Positions 26,680 to 35,388 are shown, numbered from the stretch's first letter. The stretch: 64,000 bases of DNA from Flavobacterium cyclinae (GCF_021172145.1 NZ_CP089095.1:868001-932000), one strand, 5' to 3'. The notes: generated from the sequence alone by a model not told the origin. Program-made: numbers and translations.

Positions 26680-26776
26680 GATACTTTATTTTTTAATTTT
26701 TTAAAATATTTTAACACTCCTATTCCTTTAAAAACTCTTGGAGATTTGAGTTTCAAGCGGTTTTGTTGCTAAAAAA

Positions 26777-26807
26777 TTTGTTTTTCTCAAAAAACATAGT
26801 AGTTTTA
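26777..26807 (+). promoter_or_regulatory. Promoter-like site on plus strand
   Basis: TTTG (26777-26780), a 19-bp spacer, and TAGTTTTA (26800-26807) match the Bacteroidota promoter TTTG-N19-TAnnTTTG at 7 of 8 positions in the -7 box. No plus-strand protein gene follows, but a terminator does at 26,878. Confidence 0.5.
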
Positions 26808-26811
26808 CACA

Positions 26812-26917
26812 ACAAAATAGAGGGATACTGAGGTGATAAGCCTAAGTATTTTAAAGTCACGCAACTTAATTCCCTATAACCCAATCCGTACCGCCAAGTT
26901 CGATTGGGTTTTTTTAT
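26812..26917 (+). ncRNA. Candidate structured small RNA beside the poly-Ubl operon
   Basis: Between a promoter-like site and a plus-strand terminator lie about 105 nt with no ORF. Inside, ATACTgAGG...CCTaAGTAT forms a stem-loop (about 26,825-26,850), and AGGGA near the 5' end can pair with TCCCT before the terminator. Both flanking genes run on the minus strand, so the terminator has no protein gene to serve. No Rfam family comes to mind. Confidence 0.5.
26878..26917 (+). terminator. Plus-strand rho-independent terminator
   Basis: AACCCAATC (26878-26886) pairs with GATTGGGTT (26902-26910), followed by TTTTTTT. The T-tract is on the plus-strand side only, so it ends a plus-strand transcript rather than the neighbouring minus-strand genes. 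Confidence 0.8.
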
Positions 26918-26925
26918 TTATCAGC

Positions 26926-27426
26926 TCATATTTTTAATTTCTTAATTATCTTATCTATTTCTTCAATTGGTAATCTATCATTAACTGTTTTGAGTTCCTC
27001 TAACAGAGTAATGGCTTTAGACTTATACAATATATTTTCTTCTACCAATTTCTCAATAACCCAAATACTACCGTGAACTTCAATACCGTGTTCTTTAGCT
27101 TCTAATTTCAATTTTCTATCACAGGTAAGTAATGCACAGTTAAGTTGAATTGATTTCCAAAGCATTGTTTTATCTGGTAATGATTTGAGGTTTCTCTTTG
27201 TTGCAAATTGATTTACTGCATCTTGCTCTTCATCAGTTAACATAATCACATTTAACTTTTGTGACCTTTTATAAACTTCAAACTCAACAACCTGATTCGC
27301 TATTACAATTTCATTATATACAAATGAAGTGGTAGAGATTTCTGCTTTCAAAGCAAAAAACTCTGGTAAAATCTCCAACTGATAGAGATCAAATAGTACA
27401 CTTACATCTGTAATAATTAATTTCAT
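26926..27426 (-). CDS. PIN-like domain protein, likely toxin
   Basis: The 166-aa protein starts KLIITDVSVLFDLYQLEIL, with an acidic residue at the PIN position, and has LPDKTMLWKSIQLNCALLTCDRKLKLEAKEHG, matching the PIN core in which later Asp residues bind metal. PIN proteins are RNases, often toxins. It overlaps the upstream XRE/ImmA gene by 4 bp, so that gene is the probable antitoxin and repressor. The pair lies next to the integrase and may stabilise the island. Confidence 0.75.
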   Translation of the reverse strand: MKLIITDVSVLFDLYQLEILPEFFALKAEISTTSFVYNEIVIANQVVEFEVYKRSQKLNVIMLTDEEQDAVNQFATKRNLKSLPDKTMLWKSIQLNCALLTCDRKLKLEAKEHGIEVHGSIWVIEKLVEENILYKSKAITLLEELKTVNDRLPIEEIDKIIKKLKI

Positions 27427-28499
27427 ACCAATAATTTCATTTTACCACGCAATTGCCAAGCTGTTATACCTGAAAAATAAGCCGCTTCATTAATTGTCAG
27501 AACTTCTTTTGCCAAACCCAAATACACCAATCGTTCCATTCGGGTTGGTTCTTCTTTACTTCTGTACCTACCAGGTTCACTATTAGGAACATGATAACCT
27601 CTTTTTTTATAGCCAACATGGAACTTTCTTAAAATAAAATCGTTCAAGATACCTAATCGATGTGCTCTATGAAAAATAGCAGTAAACGATATTCCCCAAC
27701 GTTCTTTTATAATTTCTAACTCTTTTTGATAGAAGTGAAAACGTTGTTTATGCAGCTCTTTTTTAGCCATTTCTTCTGGATATAGTACAGCACAAGCAAA
27801 GACATGACATAATTTTTCTTCTTCTGCATGCTTCAAATCTTTTGAGAAAGTCAATGCATGATGTGCCAATTCATGCAATGCTGTAAATCGTTTTCTAACC
27901 ACATCATCATTAGCATTAATACTCTTTTTTAATACAATAATTTTTCTATCTCCAACAGTAGCTTTCATACCATCAAAAGCATCATTAACTAAAAGATCAA
28001 TCACTTTGTAACCTTTATCTTCAAGCATTTCAACAACATCCGGTATTGGGTCATATCCTAAATTCCACTCTTCTCGCAGTTTTTTTGCAGCATCCTCAGC
28101 ATCTTCGGCAGTCTTAATTTCTTTGTCAAAAGTAAAATAGTCATACTTCTCATTTAACTGAAGAATATCCTCCAATTCAAAATACCTTTCAAAACAATCT
28201 TTAGCTTTTTCAATAACAGAAGCTTCTTCGGTTTTAGACAGCTTTGAACTGTATTTTCTAAAATCAATATTCTCAAATTCAACTTTAATACTAGGCACCG
28301 AGTAAAAATAATCTATAGAAACATTTAATGAGTTAGCCAATGCAATTAAAACTTCACTATCTGGCTTCATGACACCTTGCTCATATTTATTCAAAGACTG
28401 CTTGCTAACTAGATTATCTAGTTTGTCGGCGAGTCCTTGAAGAGACAAACCCGCCATTCTTCTGGCAGATTGTAGTCTATTTGCAAATACATTTTCCAT
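27423..28499 (-). CDS. XRE regulator fused to ImmA/IrrE metallopeptidase
   Basis: The 358-aa protein begins with a helix-turn-helix XRE domain (FANRLQSARRMAGLSLQGLADKL, SKQSLNKYEQGVMKPDSEVL). The centre holds the zinc-peptidase motif HELAHHAL and an upstream FTALHEL segment of the ImmA/IrrE family. Such proteins repress mobile-element or toxin operons and are released by self-cleavage or partner cleavage. The downstream PIN gene overlaps by 4 bp. An inverted-repeat operator overlies its own promoter, so autorepression is very likely. Confidence 0.9.
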   Translation of the reverse strand: MENVFANRLQSARRMAGLSLQGLADKLDNLVSKQSLNKYEQGVMKPDSEVLIALANSLNVSIDYFYSVPSIKVEFENIDFRKYSSKLSKTEEASVIEKAKDCFERYFELEDILQLNEKYDYFTFDKEIKTAEDAEDAAKKLREEWNLGYDPIPDVVEMLEDKGYKVIDLLVNDAFDGMKATVGDRKIIVLKKSINANDDVVRKRFTALHELAHHALTFSKDLKHAEEEKLCHVFACAVLYPEEMAKKELHKQRFHFYQKELEIIKERWGISFTAIFHRAHRLGILNDFILRKFHVGYKKRGYHVPNSEPGRYRSKEEPTRMERLVYLGLAKEVLTINEAAYFSGITAWQLRGKMKLLV

Positions 28500-28521
28500 A
28501 ATTAAAGATTTAAACTATCAG

Positions 28522-28563
28522 TTTGTTGACAAAAATACAAAAAAAATATTATTTGTCAACAAA
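28522..28563 (-). promoter_or_regulatory. Promoter and paired 12-bp operator for XRE/ImmA gene
   Basis: TTTGTTGACAAA (28522-28533) and its exact reverse complement TTTGTCAACAAA (28552-28563) lie 30 bp apart centre to centre. On the minus strand a promoter TTG-N19-TATTTTTG (-7 at 28530-28537) overlaps both arms. Binding by the XRE protein would block RNA polymerase. Confidence 0.8.
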
Positions 28564-28623
28564 TAGATTCAAAATAATTATTAACAAGTAATATTTTTTT
28601 AAACTTTAGGTTTCTTTTTTGTT

Positions 28624-29847
28624 TTACAAAAATCTTGAATAATCTTCAGGAATATATGCATTTATTTCCCTTAAGTATTTTCTTAACGCCGTTTTACTTG
28701 TATGCCCCGTTATAGCCATGATATTGGATTCGGCTTCCTCTGGTGTCATTTCTTTAATAAAGGTGTTGTAAAGCTTCGTTATAAAAGTATGTCTAAAGCT
28801 ATACAATCCGTAATCTTTGCCTAATTTGAATTTCTTTTTAACTTCTAGGAAATAATCAGAATAATCATTTCTTCTGCTAGTTTCTGTAGCTTCCCAGTAT
28901 TGTCCGAAATCTTTTCTTCCGAATAAATATGTATCTTTAGGGTATTTAGTGATATCAGGTATTTCATCAATTAGAACTTGAGGAATTCGCTTTAATTTGA
29001 AGCCTGTTTTAGTTTTAATCTTTAAAATTTTGTCATTTAAGTCTATATCACCTATTGTAATACGATTAACTTCTACAGGTCTTAAAAAGTTGTATGAAAT
29101 GAATTTGACATACAAGGAAAGTAACTTATTATTCTTATCTAAATAGTCAAATATTTTAGTTTCCTCTGAACTAGTGTAAGATTTATTCTTTTCAGGATTA
29201 CTTTTTAAAACTGGAATTTTGTGAATAAAATTATCAGATATGATTTCATTATCTGCCAAAACCGTAAAGATTGAACTAATATCGGTTCTAGTATTATTTC
29301 TGTTTTTAGCTGAGGTAGCAATTAAAACTTCATTTAGATAGGTTGTAATTACTTTTTTATTGACAGAAGATACCAATCTATTTTTAAAACCATTTTCGTT
29401 TAGCCATTTTTCAAAACGTAGAATTCTTCCTTCTAAACCTTTATAAGAGGTTTCAGCTAATGTGCTTTTTTTGATATTTAAAGCAAATTCAAAAGCTTCT
29501 TTAATGGATTTACTATTAGATTCTTCTTCAAAATTGAATTTATTTTCAGGATTGTATGGATTGAATCCGTCTTTTAAAAGAAGTGACAAATTTCTTTGCA
29601 TGGTTTTTAGCCACAACAATCTCTCTCTTTTTTCTAAGTGTTGAGGAGCATAAATGTTGTTTGGAAATCTTTCAAGTGGTCCATCTGACTTCTTTCGAAA
29701 AGAAAAATACACATACCAGCGCTTTGCTAAATCACCATTAGCATCATATATCTTTGGTTCGGAGTATTTTTTCTTTTCTTTCAAAGCGTGTTCAAAATCG
29801 TGTTCAAAACCGTGTTCATTTTTCAAATATCGTAAAATTTTTGACAT
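28624..29847 (-). CDS. Tyrosine recombinase (integrase) of the tRNA-Met island
   Basis: The 407-aa integrase has Arg256 in FLRPVEVNRI, R352 in YSFRHTFIT, His382 in TGHTS and nucleophile Tyr391 in RKYLRE. The first His of the usual HxxR box is Tyr349, a change seen in Bacteroidota phage-type integrases. The N-terminal half contains the arm and SAM-like core-binding domains (residues about 112-210). It starts 68 bp from the tRNA 3' end, the typical position for an enzyme that integrates at that tRNA. It probably moves the island. Confidence 0.93.
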   Translation of the reverse strand: MSKILRYLKNEHGFEHDFEHALKEKKKYSEPKIYDANGDLAKRWYVYFSFRKKSDGPLERFPNNIYAPQHLEKRERLLWLKTMQRNLSLLLKDGFNPYNPENKFNFEEESNSKSIKEAFEFALNIKKSTLAETSYKGLEGRILRFEKWLNENGFKNRLVSSVNKKVITTYLNEVLIATSAKNRNNTRTDISSIFTVLADNEIISDNFIHKIPVLKSNPEKNKSYTSSEETKIFDYLDKNNKLLSLYVKFISYNFLRPVEVNRITIGDIDLNDKILKIKTKTGFKLKRIPQVLIDEIPDITKYPKDTYLFGRKDFGQYWEATETSRRNDYSDYFLEVKKKFKLGKDYGLYSFRHTFITKLYNTFIKEMTPEEAESNIMAITGHTSKTALRKYLREINAYIPEDYSRFL

Positions 29848-29882
29848 AAAAAAAGCAGGATTAAATTGCTCTAATCCTGCTT
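29847..29882 (-). terminator. Terminator between tRNA-Met and integrase
   Basis: On the minus strand AAGCAGGATTA (29882-29872) pairs exactly with TAATCCTGCTT (29863-29853), then a T-run leads straight into the integrase ATG. It ends tRNA transcription. Confidence 0.85.
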
Positions 29883-29914
29883 AAAATCTAACTTTTTGAT
29901 TTTTAAAAAACTTG

Positions 29915-29988
29915 TAGCGAAGACGGGAGTTGAACCCGTGACCTCAGGGTTATGAATCCTGCGCTCTAACCAACTGAGCTACCTCGCC
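29915..29988 (-). tRNA. tRNA-Met (CAT anticodon)
   Basis: The minus strand folds into a complete 74-nt cloverleaf: acceptor GGCGAGG paired with CTTCGCT, D-arm GCTCAGTTGGTTAGAGC, anticodon loop ATTCATAAC with CAT, and T-arm CGGGTTCAACTCCCG. CCA is not encoded. Elongator Met is the likeliest type, although CAT could also be a lysidine-modified Ile tRNA. Its 3' end faces the integrase, so it marks the right end of the island. Confidence 0.93.
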
Positions 29989-30142
29989 AAATGTTGGTCT
30001 TACATCCTTGCTGAATGCGGGTGCAAATATAAAACTAATTCTTTTGTTTGCAAATATTTTTTCACTAAAATAAATTAAAATATTTTTTTTGTTTATTAGA
30101 TTAATTCTATATATATTTCGAATCTGAAAAATAAAAACGACT

Positions 30143-30535
30143 ATGAGTGTAAAAGTAAAGTACGAATTAGAATTTCCTATACAATCTTCGCCACAATTAT
30201 TATATCAATATATTTCTACTCCTTCTGGATTATCAGAATGGTTTGCTGATAATGTAAATTCTAGAGGTGAATTTTTTACTTTTATTTGGGATGACTCTGA
30301 AGAAAAAGCAAGATTAGCATCTAAAAAAACAGGGGAAAGAATTAAATTCAAATGGTTAGACGAAGACGGCAATGAAACAGATTATTTTTTCGAAATGAAA
30401 ATTATAGAAGATGAAATCACTAAAGATGTTTCCATAGTAGTATCCGATTTTGCTCACTCTGATGAATTGGAAGAATCAAAACTTTTGTGGGAAAATCAAA
30501 TTTCAGACCTAAAACATGTATTAGGTTCCGTTTAA
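30143..30535 (+). CDS. START-like domain protein
   Basis: The 130-aa protein has the SRPBCC/START-like pattern found in Bacteroidota: YELEFPIQSSPQLLYQYIS, then SGLSEWFADNV and IKFKWLDEDGNE. It ends with a conserved C-terminal helix. Members may bind hydrophobic ligands, but their role is unknown. It is the first core gene beyond the island and precedes an aminotransferase gene on the same strand. Confidence 0.85.
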   Translation: MSVKVKYELEFPIQSSPQLLYQYISTPSGLSEWFADNVNSRGEFFTFIWDDSEEKARLASKKTGERIKFKWLDEDGNETDYFFEMKIIEDEITKDVSIVVSDFAHSDELEESKLLWENQISDLKHVLGSV

Positions 30536-30553
30536 AAACTCGATAATATCAAC

Positions 30554-30587
30554 TATATTTGTCCCGATTTTTAAATCGGGATTTTTT
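30554..30587 (+). terminator. Terminator hairpin with overlapping -7 box
   Basis: TCCCGATTT (30562-30570) pairs with AAATCGGGA (30573-30581), followed by six T directly before the next ATG at 30588. TATATTTG (30554-30561), a perfect -7 box, abuts the hairpin on its left. The site appears both to end the upstream gene and to start the downstream one. Confidence 0.75.
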
Positions 30588-31427
30588 ATGGTAAATTACA
30601 ACGGAAATATTCAGGAGAGCAGTTCAATTTCAATTGAAAATAACAGAGGTTTTTTATTTGGAGATAGTGTTTTTGAAACTATCAAAGTAATGGACAACAA
30701 AGTATTGTTTCTTGAGGATCACTATTTTAGATTGATGGCTTCTATGCGAATATGCCGAATGGAAATTCCTATGAATTTTACTATGGAATACTTTGAATCC
30801 CAAATAGTAACGCTAATTTCTTCTCTTGAAAAAAATAATTCATATCGTGTTCGTTTCTCCGTATATAGAGAATCAGAAGGATTTTATTTGCCAAAGTCAA
30901 GAAATGTTCAGTTTATCGTTACAGCCTCGCCTTTAAGTTCCGATTTGTATAGTATTGGAAAAGAAAACTACGAAGTAGAATTATACAAAGATTTTTACAT
31001 TCAAAAGCAATTGTTATCTGCTCTAAAAACCAATAATAAAATGCTTCAAATTACAGGAAGTATTTTTGCTAGCGAAAATGGTTATGATAATTGTTTGGTA
31101 CTTAATGATGAAAAAAATGTTGTAGAAGCCTTGCAAAGCAATCTATTTATGAAAACAGGAAATGTAGTGGTCACACCACCTGTTTCTGACGGATGTTTGA
31201 ATGGAATTATGCGCAAACAAGTATTAGAAATTTTAAAAAAAATAGAAGGAATTGAAGTGAATGAAATTTCTATTTCACCTTTCGATTTGCAAAAAGCAGA
31301 TGAGTTGTTTTTAACCAATGTAATTTCAGGTATTCAACCCATTACTAAATACAGAAAAAAAGAATACACAACCGAATTTGCATCGGAAGTAGTAAAGCGT
31401 TTAAATGCTAAAATCCGTCTTAGTTAA
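30588..31427 (+). CDS. Aminotransferase class IV
   Basis: The 279-aa protein has the fold-type IV PLP signature: RGFLFGDSVFETIKV, DHYFRLMASMRICRM and LKTNNKMLQITGSIFASENG, with Lys in the KTNN region as likely PLP residue, and SDGCLNGIMRKQVLEIL. It matches branched-chain aminotransferase or aminodeoxychorismate lyase (PabC-like) proteins; which of these is not settled. It overlaps the convergent yqgE gene by 8 bp at its 3' end. Confidence 0.85.
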   Translation: MVNYNGNIQESSSISIENNRGFLFGDSVFETIKVMDNKVLFLEDHYFRLMASMRICRMEIPMNFTMEYFESQIVTLISSLEKNNSYRVRFSVYRESEGFYLPKSRNVQFIVTASPLSSDLYSIGKENYEVELYKDFYIQKQLLSALKTNNKMLQITGSIFASENGYDNCLVLNDEKNVVEALQSNLFMKTGNVVVTPPVSDGCLNGIMRKQVLEILKKIEGIEVNEISISPFDLQKADELFLTNVISGIQPITKYRKKEYTTEFASEVVKRLNAKIRLS

Positions 31428-31980
31428 GCATTGGATTTTCAGGAGAATTAGAAAACAAGACATAGTCGCCCCCTTGTTCTATTATTTTTTCCTTCCACAT
31501 AGCTGTGCTAGCCTTAGCTAATAGATTATTTTCAGAAGTGTTTTCAGAAATTATCCAGGCATTTTCTTGCATTTCCATTTCTAATTGATTGAAACTCCAT
31601 CCGCTGTAGCCAAGAAAAAAACGAATATTCTCTTTGGTAATTTTTCCTTCATTTATGAGGTTTTTTGTGGCTTCAAAATCACCACCCCAATAAATTCCGT
31701 TAGAAATCTCTACGCTATTAGGAATGATTTCTGGGATGTTGTGTATGAAATACAAATTATCCTGTTCTACAGGGCCGCCATTATAAATTTTAAAGGTTGC
31801 CTCAATTTCTGGTAACAAGTCATTTATAGTATAGCTTAAAGGTTTGTTTAATATAAAACCTACAGAACCATCACTATTATGCTCTGCTAAAAGTACTACA
31901 GAGCGATTGAAAGAAACATCACCTAACATGGAAGGTTCTGCTATTAACAAATGACCTTTTTTGGGTAGCGTTGTTATCAT
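31420..31980 (-). CDS. YqgE/AlgH family protein
   Basis: The 186-aa protein matches the YqgE/AlgH (DUF179) family: KGHLLIAEPSMLGDVSFNRS at the start, GSVGFILNKPL, and GYSGWSFNQLEMEM, which are diagnostic. Its biochemical function is unclear; AlgH has been linked to regulation in Pseudomonas. It is a single gene transcribed on the minus strand downstream of hup, and its 3' end overlaps the aminotransferase gene. Confidence 0.92.
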   Translation of the reverse strand: MITTLPKKGHLLIAEPSMLGDVSFNRSVVLLAEHNSDGSVGFILNKPLSYTINDLLPEIEATFKIYNGGPVEQDNLYFIHNIPEIIPNSVEISNGIYWGGDFEATKNLINEGKITKENIRFFLGYSGWSFNQLEMEMQENAWIISENTSENNLLAKASTAMWKEKIIEQGGDYVLFSNSPENPMLN

Positions 31981-32049
31981 ATTTCTATAGTTTGTGAATG
32001 TAAGTTAGCAAAAAATTCATACAAAATCAAAAAAAAATCGATAAAGTGT

Positions 32050-32079
32050 AAAAAAAAAGTCCCGATTTGCATCGGGACT
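32050..32079 (-). terminator. Terminator of the HU gene
   Basis: AGTCCCGAT and ATCGGGACT (32058-32066, 32071-32079) pair perfectly around TTGC, and the minus strand follows with a T-run. Confidence 0.88.
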
Positions 32080-32102
32080 CTCTATTTTTTGTAACAAAAA
32101 TA

Positions 32103-32378
32103 TTATTTGTTTACTGCTCCTTCTAATTCAGCACCAGCTTTGAATTTTACTACGTTTTTAGCAGCGATTTTAATAGTTTTACCAGTTTGAGGGTTTCTTC
32201 CATCTCTTGCAGCTCTTTTAGATACTGACCAAGAACCAAAACCTACTAAAGAAACTCTTCCACCTTTGTTTAAAGTTCCTTCTACATTGCTTAAAAATGA
32301 TTCTAAAGCTAATTTAGCAGCTGCTTTTGTAATTCCAGCAGAAGCTGCCATTGCATCGATTAATTCTGATTTGTTCAT
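32103..32378 (-). CDS. hup: HU-family DNA-binding protein
   Basis: The 91-aa protein is a canonical HU: MNKSELIDAMAASAGITKAA, VSLVGFGSWSVSKRAARDGR and NPQTGKTIKIAAKNVVKFKAG. The RNPQTG arm intercalates into bent DNA. It compacts the nucleoid and stands alone with its own terminator. Confidence 0.96.
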   Translation of the reverse strand: MNKSELIDAMAASAGITKAAAKLALESFLSNVEGTLNKGGRVSLVGFGSWSVSKRAARDGRNPQTGKTIKIAAKNVVKFKAGAELEGAVNK

Positions 32379-32554
32379 GATTAAAGTTATTTTTAATTGG
32401 TTAAACTTAATTATTTATCACAAATTTAGCGGTATTATTGACCTGTGCAAGTGTTTGTCTTTTTTTTCGATAAAAATGTTAATAAAATGGGGTAAATGTT
32501 AATAACATTGTTTGTTTTTTTAAATTTTACCCTTAAATATAGTGTTTTCAAGGC

Positions 32555-33502
32555 TTACAGCGCTATTGCGTTTTCTGATAACTTAACACCATTAAGTAAT
32601 TCATGTGCTAACATTCTTTTCTTTCCAGGAAATTGCAAACTTTCAATTTTTAAAATGCCATCTTTAACTGCTATAAAAATTTCTTTTTTAGTGGTAGAAA
32701 TTTTTCCGATAGCATCCGAATGTGCTTTTTCTTCAAAACTAGCCGAGTAAATTTTTACGTTCCATTCGTTTTCTCCATCTTGAATATAGGTCCAAGCAGC
32801 AGGATAAGGAGATAATCCTCTGATTAAATTAAAAATCGTCTCTCCTGATTGGGTCCAATCTATTTTACAATTCTCTTTATTTAACTTGTATGCAGTTTTA
32901 ACATCAGGATTATTTTCTTGTAATGTGGTTGTTGCTTTTTCTGATTCAATTAATTGAAGTGTTTCTAAAACGGTTGTACTTCCTAAATGCATCAAACGAT
33001 CATGTAATTCGCCCGCTGTCTCGCTAGCTCCAATTTCTGTTTCCTTGCTTAAAATCATGGCGCCTGTATCAATTTTATCATCAATGAAGAAAGTGGTAAC
33101 ACCGGTTTTGGTTTCTCCATTAATAATAGCCCAATTTATGGGTGCGGCTCCACGATATTCTGGTAATAAAGAAGCGTGTAAATTGAATGTACCTAATTTT
33201 GGCATTTTCCAAACCACTTCAGGTAACATCCTAAAGGCAACTACCACTTGTAAGTTGGCTTCTAAACTTTTTAATTCGTTTAAAAACTCTTCCGATTTTA
33301 AGTTGGTAGGTTGTAATAAGCGTAAGTTTTTTTCTAAAGCATATTCTTTAACTGCACTCATGCTTACTTTTTGTCCTCTACCGGCTGGTTTGTCTGGAGC
33401 AGTTATTACACCTACTATTTCGTAGTTATTATTATAAATGGTATCTAAAATCCCAACGGCAAAATCGGGGGTTCCCATGAATACAATGCGAAGTTTTTCC
33501 AT
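32555..33502 (-). CDS. fmt: Methionyl-tRNA formyltransferase
   Basis: The 315-aa enzyme transfers a formyl group to Met-tRNA(fMet), starting translation. It has FMGTPDFAVGILDTI, the formyl-THF-binding signature HASLLPEYRGAAPINWAII, and a C-terminal domain (GKKRMLAHELLNG). It overlaps recQ by one base in a recQ-fmt operon, the usual order in Flavobacteriaceae. Confidence 0.96.
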   Translation of the reverse strand: MEKLRIVFMGTPDFAVGILDTIYNNNYEIVGVITAPDKPAGRGQKVSMSAVKEYALEKNLRLLQPTNLKSEEFLNELKSLEANLQVVVAFRMLPEVVWKMPKLGTFNLHASLLPEYRGAAPINWAIINGETKTGVTTFFIDDKIDTGAMILSKETEIGASETAGELHDRLMHLGSTTVLETLQLIESEKATTTLQENNPDVKTAYKLNKENCKIDWTQSGETIFNLIRGLSPYPAAWTYIQDGENEWNVKIYSASFEEKAHSDAIGKISTTKKEIFIAVKDGILKIESLQFPGKKRMLAHELLNGVKLSENAIAL

Positions 33503-35388
33503 TATATAAGGTAATATTGATTGTTTGAATTAATTTTAATTTTATTATTTTCCAATAATAATTTTAGGGCAAAGATAGTGGCTTCTGAAGAAATGTGTAG
33601 TTGGTTTTCAATTTCTCTCGAATTCATCGGACATTTTTCAAGCAATTGAAGAATTAATTGGGGTACTTCTTTTGGTTGGGTTTTATTTTTTGCAATACAG
33701 TACGAACAAATGCCACAATCATCCTTTGAGATTTCATCAAAATAGGCAAGTAGCATTTTGTTTTTGCACGTATCATCATTAGTAATATAATTCACAACAC
33801 TTTGGAATTGCTCTTCCTTTAATTTGTTTTGATGTTCTAAAAACTTAGCCACTCGATTGATGGTTAAGTCGTCTTCACGTGCTTCGTTAAAAGTAATCGA
33901 ACTGTCATTGTTTTTTGCATGCAAAAGAATGCACTGACTCGCAGCCAATTTATCAATTACTTCTTCCACATGTTTTTCGGTTGTATTTGCTTTTTTAGCA
34001 ATCAAATGCGGATTTATAGTGGTTTCCACATCAAAAATTCCGGAATAAGTTCTTAATATAGCAGTAATAATGGGTTCGTCATGCGGATGCAAACTGATAT
34101 AACGAATTACTTCTTTACTTGGGATGATAAATTGCAAACTAATTTTTTCAGTAGATTCACTCTGAAAGGTAATAATGCCTTGACGATCTAAAAATTGCAA
34201 GCTATTGAATGCTTTTAAAATCGGAAATTGATATTGTGCACAAAATTGATTCAAACTAAAAGCAAAGCTTTCATTGTAACCTTCACCATAAGCGATTTGA
34301 AAGTAATTGTTCAGCTTGATGTAAACGTCTTTTACGAATTTTTTATCAGGTAAAACATCTATAAATTGGGCTTTAGTGTAACCAATATCTGTAGGGTTTG
34401 TGACAATTATCCCAAACGCTTTTTCGCCATTTCTACCCGCTCTTCCGGCTTCCTGATAATAATTTTCAATATTTTCTGGAAGTTGAATGTGAATTACTGT
34501 TTTTACATCGGGTTTGTCGATTCCCATTCCAAAAGCATTCGTGGCTACAATAACCTGCGATTTGTTTTCCAACCACAATTGCATGTTTTTTTCTTTCTCC
34601 TTTGATGGGAGTCCGCCATGATAAAAGGTAGCTGTAAATCCCAATTGATTCAACTGTTTTGATGTTTCAATACACGATTTACGATTACGAACATAAATGA
34701 TAGAAGATTGCGGGTTTTTGGTTAAAATCTGCTGTATTTTGAAAAGTTTATCCTCGGTTTTAATCACATGATAAGCCAAGTTTTCTCGAGTAAATGATTT
34801 GGTAAAAACTTTCGGATTTACCAACGCTAAATGTGTACATATATCTTCCTGAACTCTTTTGTTTGCTGTTGCAGTCAAGGCTAAAAATGGAGTAGAAGGG
34901 AAGTGCGTTTTTAAAGCCGAAATTTTTAAATAAGCAGGTCTAAAATCATGTCCCCATTGGCTCACACAATGTGCTTCATCAATTGCAATAAGATTAATAG
35001 GTAATTGTTTCAAACGTTCTACAATCCAATCGTGTTGTAAACGTTCTGGTGAAAGGTATAAGAATTTGTAGTTTCCAAATTGGCAATTGTCTAAAATATC
35101 AATAATATCATCTTGTGAAATCCCACCTGTTAAAGCAATCGCTTTTATATTTCTGCTTTGTAAATTTTGAACTTGGTCTTTCATCAATGCAATTAAAGGC
35201 GAAATCACCAAACAAATGCCATTAAGCATCATGGCTGGAATCTGAAAACAAACCGACTTTCCTCCGCCTGTTGGTAATAGAGCAAACGTATCATTTCCAT
35301 CTAAAACCGATTGAATAATGGCTTCTTGAGGTTCCCTAAAACTATCGTGTTTCCAGTATTTTTGAAGAATTTGTAAGGCTTCCGACAT
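33502..35388 (-). CDS. recQ: ATP-dependent DNA helicase RecQ
   Basis: The 628-aa helicase has the RecQ core: PTGGGKSVCFQIPA, AIDEAHCVSQWGHDFRPAY, ALTATANKRVQ and YYQEAGRAGRNG, then the RQC zinc domain with CKNKMLLAYFDE and CGICSYC. The C-terminus is a short winged-helix region, without a clear HRDC domain. It unwinds DNA in repair and recombination. It heads the recQ-fmt operon. Confidence 0.95.
   Translation of the reverse strand: MSEALQILQKYWKHDSFREPQEAIIQSVLDGNDTFALLPTGGGKSVCFQIPAMMLNGICLVISPLIALMKDQVQNLQSRNIKAIALTGGISQDDIIDILDNCQFGNYKFLYLSPERLQHDWIVERLKQLPINLIAIDEAHCVSQWGHDFRPAYLKISALKTHFPSTPFLALTATANKRVQEDICTHLALVNPKVFTKSFTRENLAYHVIKTEDKLFKIQQILTKNPQSSIIYVRNRKSCIETSKQLNQLGFTATFYHGGLPSKEKEKNMQLWLENKSQVIVATNAFGMGIDKPDVKTVIHIQLPENIENYYQEAGRAGRNGEKAFGIIVTNPTDIGYTKAQFIDVLPDKKFVKDVYIKLNNYFQIAYGEGYNESFAFSLNQFCAQYQFPILKAFNSLQFLDRQGIITFQSESTEKISLQFIIPSKEVIRYISLHPHDEPIITAILRTYSGIFDVETTINPHLIAKKANTTEKHVEEVIDKLAASQCILLHAKNNDSSITFNEAREDDLTINRVAKFLEHQNKLKEEQFQSVVNYITNDDTCKNKMLLAYFDEISKDDCGICSYCIAKNKTQPKEVPQLILQLLEKCPMNSREIENQLHISSEATIFALKLLLENNKIKINSNNQYYLI

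Noticed and set aside
26777..26917. Retron noncoding RNA or type III toxin-antitoxin RNA
   Set aside because: There is no reverse transcriptase gene and no tandem RNA repeat typical of ToxIN; it is left as an unassigned small RNA candidate.
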